Positions 13,486 through 14,071 of a DNA stretch of 14,071 nt are shown in pieces. The stretch comes from Actinomycetes bacterium (GTDB lineage: Bacteria; Actinomycetota; Actinomycetes; Mycobacteriales; Mycobacteriaceae), in NCBI GenBank assembly GCA_023416315.1, contig JAEZIA010000138.1, positions 1 to 14,071 on the forward strand, given 5' to 3'. Made by a program: the position numbers and the translations under genes. The notes beneath the pieces were generated by a model. The model worked only from the letters and a program-made list of their open reading frames with translations. It did not search any database and had not been told where the DNA came from. Position 1 is the first letter of the stretch. Every line of letters starts with the position of its first letter.

Positions 13486-13920
13486 ATGCGGTACTCATGC
13501 CGGTTCGAACGCGAGTGTGCAGCCCCACCGCACGTCGTCTACAGCTTGCTTGCTGATGTCGAGCGCTGGCCGCAGTGGTTGCACAGCGTGCGGTCCGCCG
13601 GATGGGAACCTGCCGAACCCGCCGGCGGTCCGGGAGCCGTCCGCCGGGTCGAGGTTGGTGGCCTCACCATGCGGGAGCGAGTCGTGGTCGCAGACCCCCC
13701 GCACCACCACGCCTACACAATCGTGTCGGGATTGCCGGTCACCAACCATCGTGCTGACGTCCGCCTCACCAGCGGAGCGGGTGGCACATCGATCGTCTGG
13801 ACCGCGACGTTCGAGCCGCGGATCCCCTTCACTGGACCGCTGGTGTGGCTTGCGCTGCGCGCGACGATGCCCACGATGGTGACGGCGCTGGCGAGAGGAG
13901 CGGACGCGCAACCCGCCTGA
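13486..13920 (+). CDS. SRPBCC (START-like / polyketide cyclase) family protein
   Basis: 144 residues of a helix-grip fold: first strand RYSCRFERECAAP (2-14), helix HVVYSLLADVERWPQWLHSV (16-35) with the W-P-x-W motif that marks the family, strands including VRRVEVGG, MRERVVVADPP, HAYTIVSG and TSIVWTATFEP, and a long C-terminal helix (about 117-140). Such proteins bind lipophilic ligands in a deep cavity; some are cyclases or hydrolases but most are uncharacterised. No ribosome binding site precedes the ATG, and a GATAC stretch about 10 nt upstream may be part of a -10, so near-leaderless expression is possible. It is divergent from the cyclase operon and 66 bp before the alpha/beta hydrolase on the same strand. 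Confidence 0.85.
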   Translation: MRYSCRFERECAAPPHVVYSLLADVERWPQWLHSVRSAGWEPAEPAGGPGAVRRVEVGGLTMRERVVVADPPHHHAYTIVSGLPVTNHRADVRLTSGAGGTSIVWTATFEPRIPFTGPLVWLALRATMPTMVTALARGADAQPA

Positions 13921-13986
13921 ATTCGTGGCCCGGTCGGCGGGACCCGCTGCTTGAGCACGACATCGCCGCGTGTTCGGATATCACCC

Positions 13987-14071
13987 GTGGACACGACTTA
14001 CGAAGGCACACTGCGCGAGATCTCCACCGAGAAGGGCGTTCTGCGCTATCACGAGGCCGGCGAGGGGCCCG
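13987..14071 (+). CDS. Alpha/beta hydrolase, N-terminal fragment
   Basis: Only the first 28 codons are in the window, from GTG at 13987 to the edge. The translation starts VDTTYEGTLREIS and goes on to VLRYHEAGEGP, which matches the second strand and the turn before the HG oxyanion motif in alpha/beta hydrolases. The catalytic triad lies beyond the window, so the assignment rests on this short N-terminus. No ribosome binding site is visible; GGATAT at 13976-13981 ends 5 nt before the GTG and could be the -10 of a leaderless transcript. Confidence 0.6.
   Translation, partial: MDTTYEGTLREISTEKGVLRYHEAGEGP

Overview
The window is a high-GC, densely packed stretch of an actinobacterial chromosome, most likely a mycobacterium (Mycolicibacterium or Mycobacterium). 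The main reasons are a cyclase / MscS-cNMP channel gene pair with the architecture I recall for Rv2435c-Rv2434c of M. tuberculosis, a two-domain sulfurtransferase very like mycobacterial SseB, and frequent GTG starts, 4-bp stop/start overlaps and candidate leaderless starts. I recognise genes from memory of the families; no database search was run. I see no rRNA, tRNA, IS element, prophage or CRISPR array.

Layout. 1-420 (-): N-terminal 140 residues of a zinc-free MDR/quinone-oxidoreductase-type enzyme, cut by the window edge. 517-906 (-): DUF1801 protein. 1001-1264 (+): small orphan HicB-like protein. 1373-4096 (-): a tight four-gene operon, transcribed as sulfurtransferase (sseB), two-helix membrane protein, thiolase-like protein, DUF35 zinc-ribbon/OB protein, joined by a 2-nt gap and two ATGA overlaps. 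4097-4432: the only long intergenic region, holding two palindromic motifs and three consecutive hairpins. 4433-5584 (+): DmpA-type P1 peptidase, ending 1 nt from the convergent acyl-CoA thioesterase-like gene (5586-6398, -). 6465-7919 (+): 14-helix MFS exporter with a candidate leaderless GTG start, followed by a MarR regulator (8017-8508, +). 8512-13311 (-): three overlapping genes transcribed as cyclase-like receptor, MscS channel with a cNMP-binding-like domain, then L-2-hydroxyglutarate oxidase LhgO. 13486-13920 (+): SRPBCC protein. 13987-14071 (+): start of an alpha/beta hydrolase.

How the genes may work together. The thiolase-like and DUF35 proteins probably form one acyl-CoA complex; both usual thiolase cysteines appear to be missing and a Tyr-Asp-x-Phe motif is present, which points to an Ltp2/ChsH2-like retro-aldolase rather than a Claisen thiolase. 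MarR probably controls the MFS pump.

The most unusual unit is the 8512-13311 operon. Its receptor keeps the cyclase fold but has lost three of six catalytic positions, and its partner channel's cNMP-like domain has lost the phosphate-cassette Glu and Arg. Signalling between them may therefore not use classical cAMP, while a metabolic FAD enzyme is translationally coupled downstream.
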